From NCBI RefSeq assembly GCF_051781005.1, contig NZ_JBPWOA010000021.1:13019-77018 (forward strand): DNA of 64,000 nt, given 5' to 3'. Made by a program: the position numbers and the translations under genes. The first letter of the stretch is position 1; each line of letters starts with the position of its first letter. Source of the stretch: Anabaena sp051781005. GTDB taxonomy: Bacteria; Cyanobacteriota; Cyanobacteriia; Cyanobacteriales; Nostocaceae. Shown here piece by piece: positions 1 through 9,046 of the stretch. The notes under the pieces were generated by a model. It worked only from the letters and a program-made list of their open reading frames with translations. It did not search any database and was not told the DNA's origin.

Positions 1-552
1 TGCTTTTTCGGAACGTCCCAACAATTTAGCAATTGCTCGCAGATTATTTGCAGCATTAAACCTGGGAAATAACAGTGTCGGAGCAATTTTTGAAAGCATC
101 TCATACTGTTCTCTATTGTATTCAGTACCTACAATTAAATCTGGTTTAACTTTGAGTAATGCCTCAACAGAAGGACTATTAGCAATGCCTACATTAACTA
201 ACTGACCAGATAATCTCTCCCCCAAATAGGGAATTTGCTGACTGGGATTGTTATAATCACCCCGATGCAATGGGATATAATCAGCAAATCCAACTGGTTG
301 TACATCCAGGGAAAGTAGGAGTTCTAATGTATTGGGGCTAAGGGTCACAATTTTCTGAGGTTGACCACAAATCTTGGTTTTCCCCATTTCATGTTCAATA
401 ACTTGGCATTCGGTGCTGGAATGCCATTGTTTACTAACAGTATGTTGAGTTCCCCGATTCACGCAAGCTGTGATCATCAACATGGTGATTATAGCCAGCA
501 AAAAAAATTTTAAGCTGGTCAATATAATCCTCAATGTTTTTTTCGCTTTCAT
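1..552 (-). CDS. Iron-siderophore ABC transporter substrate-binding lipoprotein (partial, C-terminus beyond left edge)
   Basis: Reading leftwards from ATG at 552, the frame stays open for 184 codons to the window edge. The N-terminus is basic, then hydrophobic, and ends in a lipobox-like LMITAC, so the mature protein should be a lipid-anchored periplasmic protein. The body carries the FecB/FhuD pattern: KIVTLSPNTLELLLSLDVQPVG near residue 68, followed by SVEALLKVKPDLIVGT and YEMLSKIAPTLLF. This family delivers ferric siderophores to an ABC importer. The start lies 7 bases after the stop of the TonB receptor gene, which indicates one operon. The C-terminal lobe is not visible, so the substrate cannot be named. 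Confidence 0.85.
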   Translation of the reverse strand, partial: MKAKKTLRIILTSLKFFLLAIITMLMITACVNRGTQHTVSKQWHSSTECQVIEHEMGKTKICGQPQKIVTLSPNTLELLLSLDVQPVGFADYIPLHRGDYNNPSQQIPYLGERLSGQLVNVGIANSPSVEALLKVKPDLIVGTEYNREQYEMLSKIAPTLLFPRFNAANNLRAIAKLLGRSEKA

Positions 553-559
553 TTATTTC

Positions 560-3226
560 CTAAAATTCCACCGCAATTGAGCCAACTACAGTAAATGGTT
601 GCCCTGGTTCAATAGAGCGAGTTCTGGTCAACGTGGCAGCACTACTGATATAGTCGATATCGAAGAGGTTGTTAAAGTTCAGCCCAACTCGCCAGTTATT
701 TTTGCGATAAAATAGAGCCGCATTAGTTAGGAAATAACTATCTACCTCGAAATTATTTTGGAAGTTGCCAAACCGCTTGTCAACATAATTGAAGCCAATT
801 CCAAAACCTAAGCCTTGTAAACTACCCTCTTGAATTTCGTAGGTTGTCCACAGATTGGCAGTATGTTTGGGAGTGCCTGGTAAGCGATTACCAACAGGTA
901 TGGTATTATCTTCGGTAATTTCGGTATCAGTATAGGCGTAGCCAGCAATAATGTTCCATCCTGGTGCAATTGTGCCAGTGGCACTAATTTCAAGACCGCG
1001 ACTTTTCTGTTCACCAGTGGCTACAGATGCTCCCAAAACGTCAGGGTCAGCTGTGGATACATTCTGTTTGGTAATGTCAAAATAGGCTAATGTCGCCAAA
1101 AGATTGCCTTGGAGTAATTCAGCTTTGATACCGATTTCGTAACCTGCACCACGTTCTGCTTCTAAATAATTGTTGTCAGCATCGACAGCAAAACTTGGCA
1201 CAAATGAGCGAGAGTAGCTAGTGTAAACAGAAACATTTTTGAGCGGTTTATAAACCAGACCAATTACTGGACTGAAGGCATCATCGTATTTAGTTGCATC
1301 TGTCAGAAGATCTTTAAAATCGACGGTATCGTAGCGTAACCCGGCAAGCACCATAAATTGTTCATTCAATGCTATTTGATCTTGCAAATAGAAGCCTAAT
1401 CTGGTGAATTCCTCATTCATCCTTCTGGGCGTTAGAGTGGCAAAATTTGTTCTAGGTGGAAAACCGTAGACTGGGTTAAAGATATTTAAGGTAGTTGATC
1501 CACCTCGAAAAACTGACGTATCTACAACACTCTTGTTAAAATCAACACCAGCTAGAAGTGTATGTTTGATAGAACCTGTAGTAAACTTACCAACGGCATT
1601 AGTTTGCAGTGAATACTCATCTGATTGCGACTCTTGTAGAGCATAGGTGCGAGTGAGAATTCCTGTGGTTTCATTCAAGGAACCAGGAAGGGTGGCTTGA
1701 AGTGTTGCATCTTGTTTGACATATCGGAAGGCATTGCGTAGAGTCCAGTTATCACTAAAGCGATGGTCTAAGTTATAGCCAATGTTGAGAGAAGACGAAT
1801 CAATAGAGTCATTAGGATCGTTGAAAATGCGACTATAAGGAACATCAGCCAGACCATTGCCAAAAGCAATTAGACCAGTATCAAACGGTCTTGTTCTATC
1901 GAGATATTCCAGGGAAAAGTTTAACTTGGTGCGATCGCTAATATTCCATGTCAAACTAGGTGCAATAAAGAAATTTTCCGTTTCTGTATTAAAGTCACGA
2001 AACCCATCTTCTGTTTGGTAAACCGCATTCAACCGATAGAGTAATTTGCCATCAGAGGTCAAAGGCCCAGAAATATCAAAGCTAGGCCGTACCAGTCCAT
2101 AACTACCAAATTGAGCTTTAACTTCGGCAAATGGTTCTGATAATGGTTGTTTTGTAACCAGGTTAATTACTCCACCAGGGTCTAGCTGACCATACTGCAC
2201 TGAAGCAGGGCCTTTTAAGACTTCAATCCGTTCTAGATTTGACGCTTCTGGCGAAGAAAAGTTGTCGTATAATCGAAAGCCATCGCGTAAAATCGGGAGG
2301 CTGGCAGTACTAAAACCGCGAATTGTTATTCGATTACCTACAATAGAGTTAGCACTGCCAACCACGCCAGGGACATTGCGGAGTGCCTCATCTATGCGAG
2401 TAATTTGCTGGTCTTTCAGTATTTCTTGAGGAATAACCTGAATTGACTGAGGAACATCAATAAGTGGTGTATCCGTGCGGGTTACTGTTGCCGTATTAGG
2501 GACTTGATATCCGGTTTTTTCCCCTGTCACCACCAATTCAATTGGCTCGTCTGCTGCTGCTGATGGCTGTTCTGGCTGGGTTTCACCCTCTGACTGTGTT
2601 GCTGCTGATGGCTGTTCTGTCTGGGTTTCACCCTCTGATTGAGTTGCTGGCTGTTGGGGTGGTGATGAAGCGACAACAGGTGTCAAACCAAAAATTAATC
2701 CCTCATCACTATCAAACAACTCGGCAGTTGGTAAACTTGTTTCACCAATTATGCTGACTCGGATAGTATTATTATCTTGATTTGTGGCAGTAATCTCAGT
2801 AATGCCTGCTATGGGATTCTCAGAACGAAATGTGAAGGATTCTCCACTCGGTAAACGTAATTGTGCATTAGCAATATCAGTGATGTAGCTATTACCAGTA
2901 CTGCGATTTGTAAGCTGTAATTTGTCTCCTTGGGAAGTTTCTAGAAGTATCTCTACACCTTTATCGGTGGGATTAGCTTTCACACCAGTTACCTGTATAA
3001 CTGCTGAATTTGCTTGAGATAGCCATCCTTTTACAGTCCTAGTGGGACTAACAAAGTCACTGAGGTAGGGAATATTGTCTACTTGCCCTTCTACAACCTT
3101 CTGTCTTTTTTTGGTGGGAGTGAGGGATTTTTTTCCTTCCACTTCCATCTTGCTGATACTTTCAGCCCATACAGGTTGAACAGCGACAAGGGCTAATGCT
3201 CCTGCTAGGAAAATTGATATCTTCAT
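560..3226 (-). CDS. TonB-dependent siderophore receptor with N-terminal AMIN domain
   Basis: An 888-residue outer-membrane receptor that would import ferric siderophores using TonB energy. A signal peptide (residues 1-21, ending PVWA) is followed by an AMIN domain (about 55-170). Next is an acidic linker with two 15-residue repeats of the ATQSEGETQ type, then the plug (VVTGEKTGYQVPNTATVTRT onwards, including IDVPQSIQVIP and VLKGPASVQYGQLDPGGVIN). The beta barrel ends in the expected terminal phenylalanine (SIAVEF). AMIN domains at the front of such receptors are known from cyanobacteria and may bind peptidoglycan. It is preceded by an AraC regulator gene and followed at 7 bp by the siderophore-binding lipoprotein, so iron-responsive control is likely. 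Confidence 0.93.
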   Translation of the reverse strand: MKISIFLAGALALVAVQPVWAESISKMEVEGKKSLTPTKKRQKVVEGQVDNIPYLSDFVSPTRTVKGWLSQANSAVIQVTGVKANPTDKGVEILLETSQGDKLQLTNRSTGNSYITDIANAQLRLPSGESFTFRSENPIAGITEITATNQDNNTIRVSIIGETSLPTAELFDSDEGLIFGLTPVVASSPPQQPATQSEGETQTEQPSAATQSEGETQPEQPSAAADEPIELVVTGEKTGYQVPNTATVTRTDTPLIDVPQSIQVIPQEILKDQQITRIDEALRNVPGVVGSANSIVGNRITIRGFSTASLPILRDGFRLYDNFSSPEASNLERIEVLKGPASVQYGQLDPGGVINLVTKQPLSEPFAEVKAQFGSYGLVRPSFDISGPLTSDGKLLYRLNAVYQTEDGFRDFNTETENFFIAPSLTWNISDRTKLNFSLEYLDRTRPFDTGLIAFGNGLADVPYSRIFNDPNDSIDSSSLNIGYNLDHRFSDNWTLRNAFRYVKQDATLQATLPGSLNETTGILTRTYALQESQSDEYSLQTNAVGKFTTGSIKHTLLAGVDFNKSVVDTSVFRGGSTTLNIFNPVYGFPPRTNFATLTPRRMNEEFTRLGFYLQDQIALNEQFMVLAGLRYDTVDFKDLLTDATKYDDAFSPVIGLVYKPLKNVSVYTSYSRSFVPSFAVDADNNYLEAERGAGYEIGIKAELLQGNLLATLAYFDITKQNVSTADPDVLGASVATGEQKSRGLEISATGTIAPGWNIIAGYAYTDTEITEDNTIPVGNRLPGTPKHTANLWTTYEIQEGSLQGLGFGIGFNYVDKRFGNFQNNFEVDSYFLTNAALFYRKNNWRVGLNFNNLFDIDYISSAATLTRTRSIEPGQPFTVVGSIAVEF
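2556..2645 (-). repeat. Two 45-bp tandem repeats coding the receptor linker
   Basis: Two near-identical 45-bp units (2556-2600 and 2601-2645) encode successive copies of an A-T-Q-S-E-G-E-T-Q-x-E-Q-P-S-A segment between the AMIN domain and the plug. The unit is a whole number of codons, so copy number can change linker length without breaking the frame. Confidence 0.85.
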
Positions 3227-3340
3227 ATTTTACGTCCTGACGAATCCTTGCAACTAAACCCCGATCAGGCTAGTTAGCTATTAGTTAAGAATCTTTTGCA
3301 AAAGTGAGTGAAAAAATTATACGAAGTTAACCTCTAGAAT

Positions 3341-3381
3341 TTCTTTGTGAAACGGACTTTTTTCTTTGTGAAACGGACTTT
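3341..3381. promoter_or_regulatory. Tandem 20-bp direct repeat, candidate AraC-regulator operator
   Basis: The 20-mer TTCTTTGTGAAACGGACTTT occurs at 3341-3360 and again at 3362-3381, a period of 21 bp or two helical turns. It lies in the gap between the AraC-type regulator gene and the TonB receptor gene, 115-155 bp before the receptor start. AraC/PchR-type activators usually bind tandem direct repeats. The assignment to this regulator is inferred from position. Confidence 0.55.
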
Positions 3382-3392
3382 CTTAAAAAAGG

Positions 3393-4406
3393 TTAGTAAT
3401 TTTTACCCATTTGATAGGCTTTGGGACCGACTGCAAATTTGCGTCGGAATGCCACGCTAAATGCCTCTGGATTGGTATAACCTATGGCTGTGGCAACTCT
3501 GGCAATTGACATATCCCGTTTTTTCAGCAACTGTTGGGCTTGTTGTAACCGATAGTCTTGTAGGTAGCCGAAAACTGTTGTCCCAAAGACTTGGCGAAAT
3601 CCCTGTTTTAGTTTGCGCTCGTTAAGTCCTACTTGTCGGGCTAACTCTAATAGGGTTGGGGGGTTATTCATTGTCCGGATCAAAATATCTTTTGCTGCAT
3701 CTAGTCGCTCAATGTCATCTTTTCGTAACTTTGCCGCAGCTGACTGATGTGGGGTTTCTGTCCAATTGGTAAACTGTAAAATCAATAATTCCAGAGCTTT
3801 GGCTTCAAGATACATTTGCCTGATAATTCCCTGATAAGGGCAACACAGGATTTGCTTGAGTATTTCTTGCATTGCGATAGTGCTTTTACCAAAAGATTGA
3901 TGAAACTGTGTTGGTGAGCCTGTTTCAATCATCTGCCGCAATATTTCTGGTAGGGATTCATAATCCGAATTGAACAATCTGAAATAGTCGATATCTGCGT
4001 AGATCATTACTAACTGGATTTGTTCTTCCGCCCGCCATTCCTCGTATTCTAAGACATTGGGCAAGCAGTAAAGGTAGTTATAACCGTGGGTTTCTTCATA
4101 GTCATTATTAATACCTATAGCACTCGGTGTTGTGACTCTAGAACAACTGGATAGATAAAATTTTGCCGTGAGTGGAAATGAAGACTCATGTTGCTGTTCT
4201 AATCTTAGAGGTTGCCGCAGTTGGGCTTGTCTAATATGAATAATCAGTCCGTTACGCAACTCAGTAATGCGATCGACTCCTCTGCCAAAACACTTTGGCA
4301 ATCTATAGATTCTTTCAGAATCAGTTTGATGATGGATGATCTCACCATTGTGTTGAGCTTCTTCAACTAAATCCGTATAAGCTTGTTGTGAAACTGAAAC
4401 TGTCAT
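3393..4406 (-). CDS. AraC family transcriptional regulator (PchR-like)
   Basis: A 337-residue regulator with a variable N-terminal part and a C-terminal double helix-turn-helix (about residues 240-333). The C-terminal part shows PPTLLELARQVGLNERKLKQ and the AraC signature IARVATAIGYTNPEAFSVAFRRKFAVGPKAY. PchR-type members of this family sense a ferric siderophore and activate its receptor genes. It lies directly upstream of the TonB receptor on the same strand, with a tandem 20-bp repeat between them, which supports a role as local activator. The ligand is not known from sequence. Confidence 0.92.
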   Translation of the reverse strand: MTVSVSQQAYTDLVEEAQHNGEIIHHQTDSERIYRLPKCFGRGVDRITELRNGLIIHIRQAQLRQPLRLEQQHESSFPLTAKFYLSSCSRVTTPSAIGINNDYEETHGYNYLYCLPNVLEYEEWRAEEQIQLVMIYADIDYFRLFNSDYESLPEILRQMIETGSPTQFHQSFGKSTIAMQEILKQILCCPYQGIIRQMYLEAKALELLILQFTNWTETPHQSAAAKLRKDDIERLDAAKDILIRTMNNPPTLLELARQVGLNERKLKQGFRQVFGTTVFGYLQDYRLQQAQQLLKKRDMSIARVATAIGYTNPEAFSVAFRRKFAVGPKAYQMGKNY

Positions 4407-4473
4407 GGCGATCCTACTCGATAACTAATAATATTATTTCTCAATAATGTATTTAATGCAGATATTTTAGCTA

Positions 4474-4620
4474 AGGGAACACCAAAAAATAAATTACCCA
4501 AAAATCGTAGGGTGGGTTAGGACGTTAGTCCGTAACCCACCATAAATTTAGGGGATAATGGTGGGTTATGCTGCGCTAACCCACCCTACGAATTGGGGAT
4601 TTTTTTATTTGGAAGTCCCT
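4474..4620. repeat. Palindromic dispersed repeat (MITE-like)
   Basis: The core has perfect 15-bp inverted arms, CGTAGGGTGGGTTAG at 4506-4520 and its complement at 4576-4590. The inverted similarity continues outwards imperfectly to an AGGGAACACC-like left end and a GGAAGTCCCT right end. The right end recurs almost identically at 9047-9093, so this is a member of a dispersed family. Confidence 0.75.
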
Positions 4621-4625
4621 AAAAC

Positions 4626-4662
4626 AAAAAAAAGCCTCTCACTTACCCAGAGAGAAGTGAGC
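4626..4662 (-). terminator. Intrinsic terminator after the M90 peptidase gene
   Basis: On the minus strand, arms CTCACTT and AAGTGAG (plus coordinates 4638-4644 and 4655-4661) enclose a 10-base loop and are followed by an uninterrupted run of eight T. It lies about 155 bp beyond the stop of the peptidase gene. Confidence 0.7.
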
Positions 4663-4817
4663 AAATCCACCCCGACTAATAACGACTAACACTCGTTGAG
4701 TAAGTGGGGCAGGTGACAAATTGCCAAACTCTTATGGATTAATATAAGCAAAAATACCAGGAACTGTTGCTCAAAAGGCTCAGGCTCTTGGTTTGCCACT
4801 CATCCCTGTTTAAAAAC

Positions 4818-5669
4818 CTACTGAACGTGTTTCTTCAGAGAAGGATAATTCCACTGCACAGGATCTAATTGGTAATAATGTTGTAGTTGCTGATAAACTG
4901 CCGGATGATGAGATAACAATTGGTGTGGTTTTTCAAAGAAAGTCTCAGTCGCTACAGCAAAAAATTCTGCGGGATTCGTTGTGCCATAACTATCTATAAC
5001 AGTATTTATACCTTGGAGAATATCATGACAAAGTTGCTGATATGCTTCGGTCATCACCTTAGCCCAAATTGGATAGTCTGAGTTGCGTTGCAAAATAGGA
5101 ACACCTTTAGCTTTTCCATCTTCTTGATCTAACTGATGAGCAAATTCGTGCAGGACAACATTACGTCCATCTTGCCAGCTAATAGTGTCCTGTTTTACCT
5201 GTTCCCAAGACAATATTAATTGGTCTTTTGTCCACGATTCTCCTAGTCTGGCGACACGCCTTTCCTCAACAATATAATCGCCAATAGCAGCAGTTTCCTT
5301 AACAATATACGCACTGGGATAAACCAGAATTGAACGCAGTCTGGGGAAATATTGTCTTCTTTCATTGAGTAGAAGTAAACAGGCAACAGCAGCAATAATC
5401 AGTTTCATTTCCTCTGTCACTTGTAAACCTCTACAGCCGATAAATTGCTTTTCGGTTAAGAATACTTGAATATGTCCTTGTAGTCGTCTTCGTTGTTCGG
5501 AAGAAAGACAGAAATAAATGGGAAGATTATTTTCAATAATGGCATTCCAAAGAGGAGAAAAAGAACGATTTTTTAGACGGTTTCTTTGTTTAATAGTGAG
5601 AATTGGCTTGACTAAAATAAGAGTAATTATTAGCCAAATGATGAGAAAGACAATTATTGTTTGAATCAT
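4818..5669 (-). CDS. M90 family zinc metallopeptidase (MtfA-like)
   Basis: A 283-residue protein with one N-terminal membrane segment (about residues 3-24, IQTIIVFLIIWLIITLILV). The zinc-binding motif is HEFAH at about residues 174-178 within NVVLHEFAHQLDQEDG, and a downstream ATETFFEKP supplies the likely third ligand region. The family includes E. coli MtfA, a peptidase that binds the Mlc glucose repressor, but cyanobacterial members have no established substrate. The start ATG at 5669 is clear. It stands alone, with a terminator downstream. Confidence 0.85.
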   Translation of the reverse strand: MIQTIIVFLIIWLIITLILVKPILTIKQRNRLKNRSFSPLWNAIIENNLPIYFCLSSEQRRRLQGHIQVFLTEKQFIGCRGLQVTEEMKLIIAAVACLLLLNERRQYFPRLRSILVYPSAYIVKETAAIGDYIVEERRVARLGESWTKDQLILSWEQVKQDTISWQDGRNVVLHEFAHQLDQEDGKAKGVPILQRNSDYPIWAKVMTEAYQQLCHDILQGINTVIDSYGTTNPAEFFAVATETFFEKPHQLLSHHPAVYQQLQHYYQLDPVQWNYPSLKKHVQ

Positions 5670-5812
5670 TGATTTTTGAGTAAAAAATAATTTTCTGAAG
5701 CTTTAATATCAATAAAATTTTGGATTGCTAAAGAAGTGAGTGTGTGAATTTTTAGACGTTTAATCTATTGTTATCACTGCTCTTGATGTTCCGTGGAAAG
5801 GTGAACAACTAG

Positions 5813-6298
5813 CTACAGGTAATTTTTTATTTCCTGAACGATCGCCTCTAAATTCTGTGAAACGTCTACATATATAGCTTCTGCGGCAGTTGGTTCTTCC
5901 AAAGTAGCGAACTGGCTTTGCAAAAGATCGGCTTTCATGAAATGACCAATGCGATCGCCTAATCTCTGTTCAATCAACTCATAACTACCTTGGAGGTAAA
6001 CTAACTTTACCCGTGGATCATTGTCACAGAGAATCTGGCGATAGCTGACTTTGAGTGCGGAACAGGCAAGGATGGCATTTTTATCTGCTTGTAGCCATTG
6101 AGCGATCGCATCTCCCATCGTCTGTAACCAAGGTATGCGATCGGCATCAGTTAGTGGCTCTCCCCGACTCATCTTTTCCTTGGCTGCGGCTGAATGAAAC
6201 CAGTCTGCATCGCTAAACTCCCATCCCATTGCGGCTGCAAGTGCTTGACCAATCGTGGTTTTGCCTGATCCCGCAACTCCCATCACAATTACAATCAT
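5813..6298 (-). CDS. gntK: Gluconokinase
   Basis: A 161-residue P-loop kinase that phosphorylates gluconate to 6-phosphogluconate, feeding the oxidative pentose phosphate pathway. The Walker A motif GVAGSGKTT is at residues 7-15. Family-typical segments follow: FSDADWFHSAAAKEKMSRGEPLTDADRIPWL, then ILACSALKVSYRQIL and FMKADLLQSQFATLEEP. Length matches GntK. The ROK sugar kinase gene lies upstream on the same strand with a gap of about 90 bp, so the pair may be a small sugar-acid/sugar phosphorylation unit. Confidence 0.92.
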   Translation of the reverse strand: MIVIVMGVAGSGKTTIGQALAAAMGWEFSDADWFHSAAAKEKMSRGEPLTDADRIPWLQTMGDAIAQWLQADKNAILACSALKVSYRQILCDNDPRVKLVYLQGSYELIEQRLGDRIGHFMKADLLQSQFATLEEPTAAEAIYVDVSQNLEAIVQEIKNYL

Positions 6299-6387
6299 AA
6301 TTTCCTCAATCTAAACTCAAATGGATCGGCAGATTCTGTCCACCATTAATGAGAGTCTGATCAAGACGACTAAATCAATAGCATTCT

Positions 6388-7356
6388 TCACCGGATAACA
6401 TCTAAACCCAAGGCCACCGCCCCCCATAATGGCGCATCATCACCTAATAACGCCCGCACAACTTCAAAATTAACTTCTGGTAGTGCTGTTTCCTGTGCTA
6501 CCTTGCGTACTGTTGCCCAAAAACTATCCCCAGCTTTAGTGACACCACCACCTAAAACAAAGCGTTGGGGATTCATCAGATTAGCTACATTGCCAATACC
6601 CACACCTAGCGCCCAAGCGGCTTTGTATAAAACTGCCTGTGCTAATTCATCCCCTTGAGCAGCTGCTGTACTGACTACTTGTCCTGTGATCAGGTTTAGA
6701 TCATTACTTACTAAATCCCTGAGTATTTCTCCTCTTGTACTAGTTGGGGAATTATGAGCTTCTTTCTCTAAAAGTTCCCGTGCATTTTGTGCCATATAGG
6801 GGCCAGAAGCTAAACGTTCAACACATCCCCTTTTTCCACACAAACATACTGGTCCAGCGGGATCTACAACCATATGACCAATTTCTCCAGCCATACCTAA
6901 TGCACCCCGCCACGGCTTCCCGTCAAGTATCCAACCTCCACCTACACCGGTGCTGATGGTGATGTAAAACAGACTATCGTATCCCTGTCCAGCCCCAAAG
7001 CGATGTTCACCGATAGCTGCCACATTAGCGTCATTATCTATGCTGACAGGAGCATGATATTCTTCTTCTAGGAGTAGTTTGAGAGGAATGTTTTCCCAGC
7101 CAGGGACATGATGAGAAAGCCTGACTAGTCCGGTGGCTGCGTCTACTGGGCCACCAAAGCTGACACCGATGGCATCAGGTTTACTTCTATCTAGCACAGA
7201 ATCAATGAGCGATCGCATAATTTCTACATCACTCAAAGCATCCGCATTTACAGGTGAGAGGCGATTTTCATGGCGCAACCACTCTCTGGAACCAGCTTTC
7301 ACCGTCGCTGCTGCCAGTTTAGTTCCGCCAAAGTCAAGAGCTAATATTAACGTCAT
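6388..7356 (-). CDS. ROK family sugar kinase (glucokinase-like)
   Basis: The protein is 322 residues when started at ATG 7356. An upstream in-frame start would add 22 residues of non-conserved sequence. The phosphate-binding DFGGTK motif comes directly after the start. Also present are the ROK sugar-binding IDNDANVAAIGE and the zinc motif CLCGKRGCVE, followed by a C-terminal LGGGVTKAG. ROK kinases phosphorylate glucose or related hexoses; some are repressors, but there is no N-terminal DNA-binding domain here. The gene precedes the gluconokinase gene on the same strand. Confidence 0.85.
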   Translation of the reverse strand: MTLILALDFGGTKLAAATVKAGSREWLRHENRLSPVNADALSDVEIMRSLIDSVLDRSKPDAIGVSFGGPVDAATGLVRLSHHVPGWENIPLKLLLEEEYHAPVSIDNDANVAAIGEHRFGAGQGYDSLFYITISTGVGGGWILDGKPWRGALGMAGEIGHMVVDPAGPVCLCGKRGCVERLASGPYMAQNARELLEKEAHNSPTSTRGEILRDLVSNDLNLITGQVVSTAAAQGDELAQAVLYKAAWALGVGIGNVANLMNPQRFVLGGGVTKAGDSFWATVRKVAQETALPEVNFEVVRALLGDDAPLWGAVALGLDVIR

Positions 7357-7816
7357 AACATTTTCCCAATAGGGCATTGTATATTGGGCATTGGGTATCG
7401 GATCGCCAAAACTATCCCCCAATCCCTATTCCCCATTACCTATTATCACGTCAATCAACCCTTGCAATCGTGCATGATGTCACCCTTTACAATAAATTTG
7501 CTCACAGTTTTGACAGCAATAAAATTCATGTATCTATAACTACAGATTTTCTGGCAATAAGTATTTCTGACTTGACACTCTTCCACAGGGGAATTTTTGC
7601 GAATTACTCAGGATTTTGTTAAATTTTCTACAGTAGTTTTATCATTTTTTCTCAAAATGTTAAGTACTTTAAACTTTATCTCACTGTGTCATGTTAATAA
7701 AATAACATAATTATCCAGAGCTTTTAAAATAGAAATAGCACCTCTATGATCTGAAATAATGAACTTTATCAAGTTCTAAGAATTTTAAAAAAAATAGGTC
7801 AAATTTTGAGTTAATT
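7357..7816. other. Divergent promoter region between ROK kinase and cysteine desulfurase
   Basis: About 460 bp, AT-rich, with no supported gene. It contains heptamer-like traces near 7380-7440 (ATTGGGCATTGGG and similar) and one exact GTA-N8-TAC motif at 7530-7543. The rest shows no recognisable structure. Confidence 0.5.
7530..7543. promoter_or_regulatory. Possible NtcA site (GTA-N8-TAC)
   Basis: GTATCTATAACTAC matches the NtcA palindrome exactly. A weak TATTTC sits about where a -10 element would be. It is 274 bp before the cysteine desulfurase start. A motif of this information content is expected by chance many times in 64 kb, so support is weak. Confidence 0.25.
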
Positions 7817-8986
7817 ATGTCTAATCGTCCTATCTATCTCGATAATCATGCAACCACTCCTGTAGATGAACGAGTATTAACAGCAATGATTCCTTACTTT
7901 ACCGAAAAGTTTGGTAATGCAGCTAGTATTAGTCATGTTTACGGTTGGGAATCAGAAGCTGCTGTTAAACAAACACGGGAAATTTTAGCAGATGCAATTA
8001 ACGCCACACCAGAAGAAATTGTCTTTACCAGTGGTGCAACAGAAGCAAATAATTTAGCAATTAAAGGTATAGCAGAAGCTTATTTTCAAAAAGGTCAACA
8101 TATTATTACTGTTGCAACGGAACATAAGGCAGTTTTAGATCCTTGCGAATATTTAAAAAGTCTAGGTTTTGGCATAACAATTCTGCCAGTTCAAAAAGAT
8201 GGATTAATTGATTTAAATGAGTTAGAAAAAGCTTTACGTCCTGACACAATTTTAGTGTCTGTGATGGCAGCAAATAATGAAATTGGGGTTTTACAACCTT
8301 TGGCAGAAATTGGAAAAATGTGCCATCAACGCCAAATCATTTTTCACACAGATGCAGCCCAAGCTATTGGTAAAATATCCTTAGATGTGGAAGCGATGAA
8401 CATTGATTTAATGTCTCTCACTGCCCATAAAGTATACGGTCCAAAGGGTATTGGGGCGTTATATGTTCGCAGACGCAACCCTAGAGTTAAAATTGCTCCC
8501 CAGCAGCATGGAGGTGGACACGAACGGGGAATGCGTTCTGGTACGTTGTATACACCGCAAATTGTCGGTTTTGGTAAAGCTGTGGCAATTGCTTTGGAAG
8601 AACAAGAGACAGAAAACCAACGTCTAATGGAATTAAGAGAAAGATTGTGGAAACATTTATCTACTGTAGAGGGAATTCATTTAAATGGACATCCTCAAAA
8701 GCGATTAGCAGGAAATTTAAATATTAGTGTTGAAGGTGTAGATGGTGCTGCACTTTCTCTGGGTTTACAACAAGTAATGGCCGTGTCTTCTGGTTCTGCT
8801 TGTTCTTCAGCAAATACTGCACCTTCCTATGTTCTCACAGCGTTGGGAAATTCAGAACAGTTAGCCTATGCTTCGGTGCGCTTTGGGATTGGCAGATTCA
8901 ATACTTTTGAAGAAATAGATACGATCGCACAACAGGTAATTTCTACTGTTCAAAGTTTGCGTAAACAGGTAAGCAAGGTTGGGTAG
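7817..8986 (+). CDS. Cysteine desulfurase (IscS/NifS family)
   Basis: A 389-residue class V aminotransferase that moves sulfur from cysteine to a protein persulfide for Fe-S cluster or thiolation pathways. Visible are YLDNHATTPVDERV at the start, SGATEANNLAIKG, the PLP lysine in SLTAHKVYGPKG (about Lys205), and the persulfide loop SGSACSS with the catalytic cysteine near residue 329. The extended loop without a SufS-type short motif puts it in the IscS/NifS group. No iscU, nif or suf partner is adjacent, so its specific pathway is open. It is monocistronic and convergent with the EAL gene. Confidence 0.93.
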   Translation: MSNRPIYLDNHATTPVDERVLTAMIPYFTEKFGNAASISHVYGWESEAAVKQTREILADAINATPEEIVFTSGATEANNLAIKGIAEAYFQKGQHIITVATEHKAVLDPCEYLKSLGFGITILPVQKDGLIDLNELEKALRPDTILVSVMAANNEIGVLQPLAEIGKMCHQRQIIFHTDAAQAIGKISLDVEAMNIDLMSLTAHKVYGPKGIGALYVRRRNPRVKIAPQQHGGGHERGMRSGTLYTPQIVGFGKAVAIALEEQETENQRLMELRERLWKHLSTVEGIHLNGHPQKRLAGNLNISVEGVDGAALSLGLQQVMAVSSGSACSSANTAPSYVLTALGNSEQLAYASVRFGIGRFNTFEEIDTIAQQVISTVQSLRKQVSKVG

Positions 8987-9046
8987 AAAGATTGGCTAAA
9001 GCCAGTTGAGGTATCTCACTCAACCGAGAACCGCTATATCGTCCTA

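Larger units (their letters stand above)
4407..4817. other. Intergenic region with palindromic element and terminator
   Basis: No full gene is seen. The region holds the leading end of the AraC gene's promoter area, a palindromic repeat element (about 4474-4620) and an intrinsic terminator for the M90 peptidase gene (4626-4662). Just before 4818, a plus-strand frame reads a short tail ending ALGLPLIPV and a stop. This could be the last residues of a lost gene, but it is too short to assign. Confidence 0.5.

Noticed and set aside
2542..2757. Plus-strand open frame with MARLLLLMAVLAGFHPL repeats
   Set aside because: The repeats are the antisense reading of the receptor's linker repeats. Not a gene.
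3227..3340. Fur box before the TonB receptor gene
   Set aside because: The gap is AT-rich but no stretch comes close to the 19-bp Fur palindrome; only the tandem 20-bp repeat is convincing.
4720..4817. Plus-strand tail reading ...ALGLPLIPV and stop
   Set aside because: Looks like a protein end but is only about 20 codons after a stop; too short to assign as a remnant.
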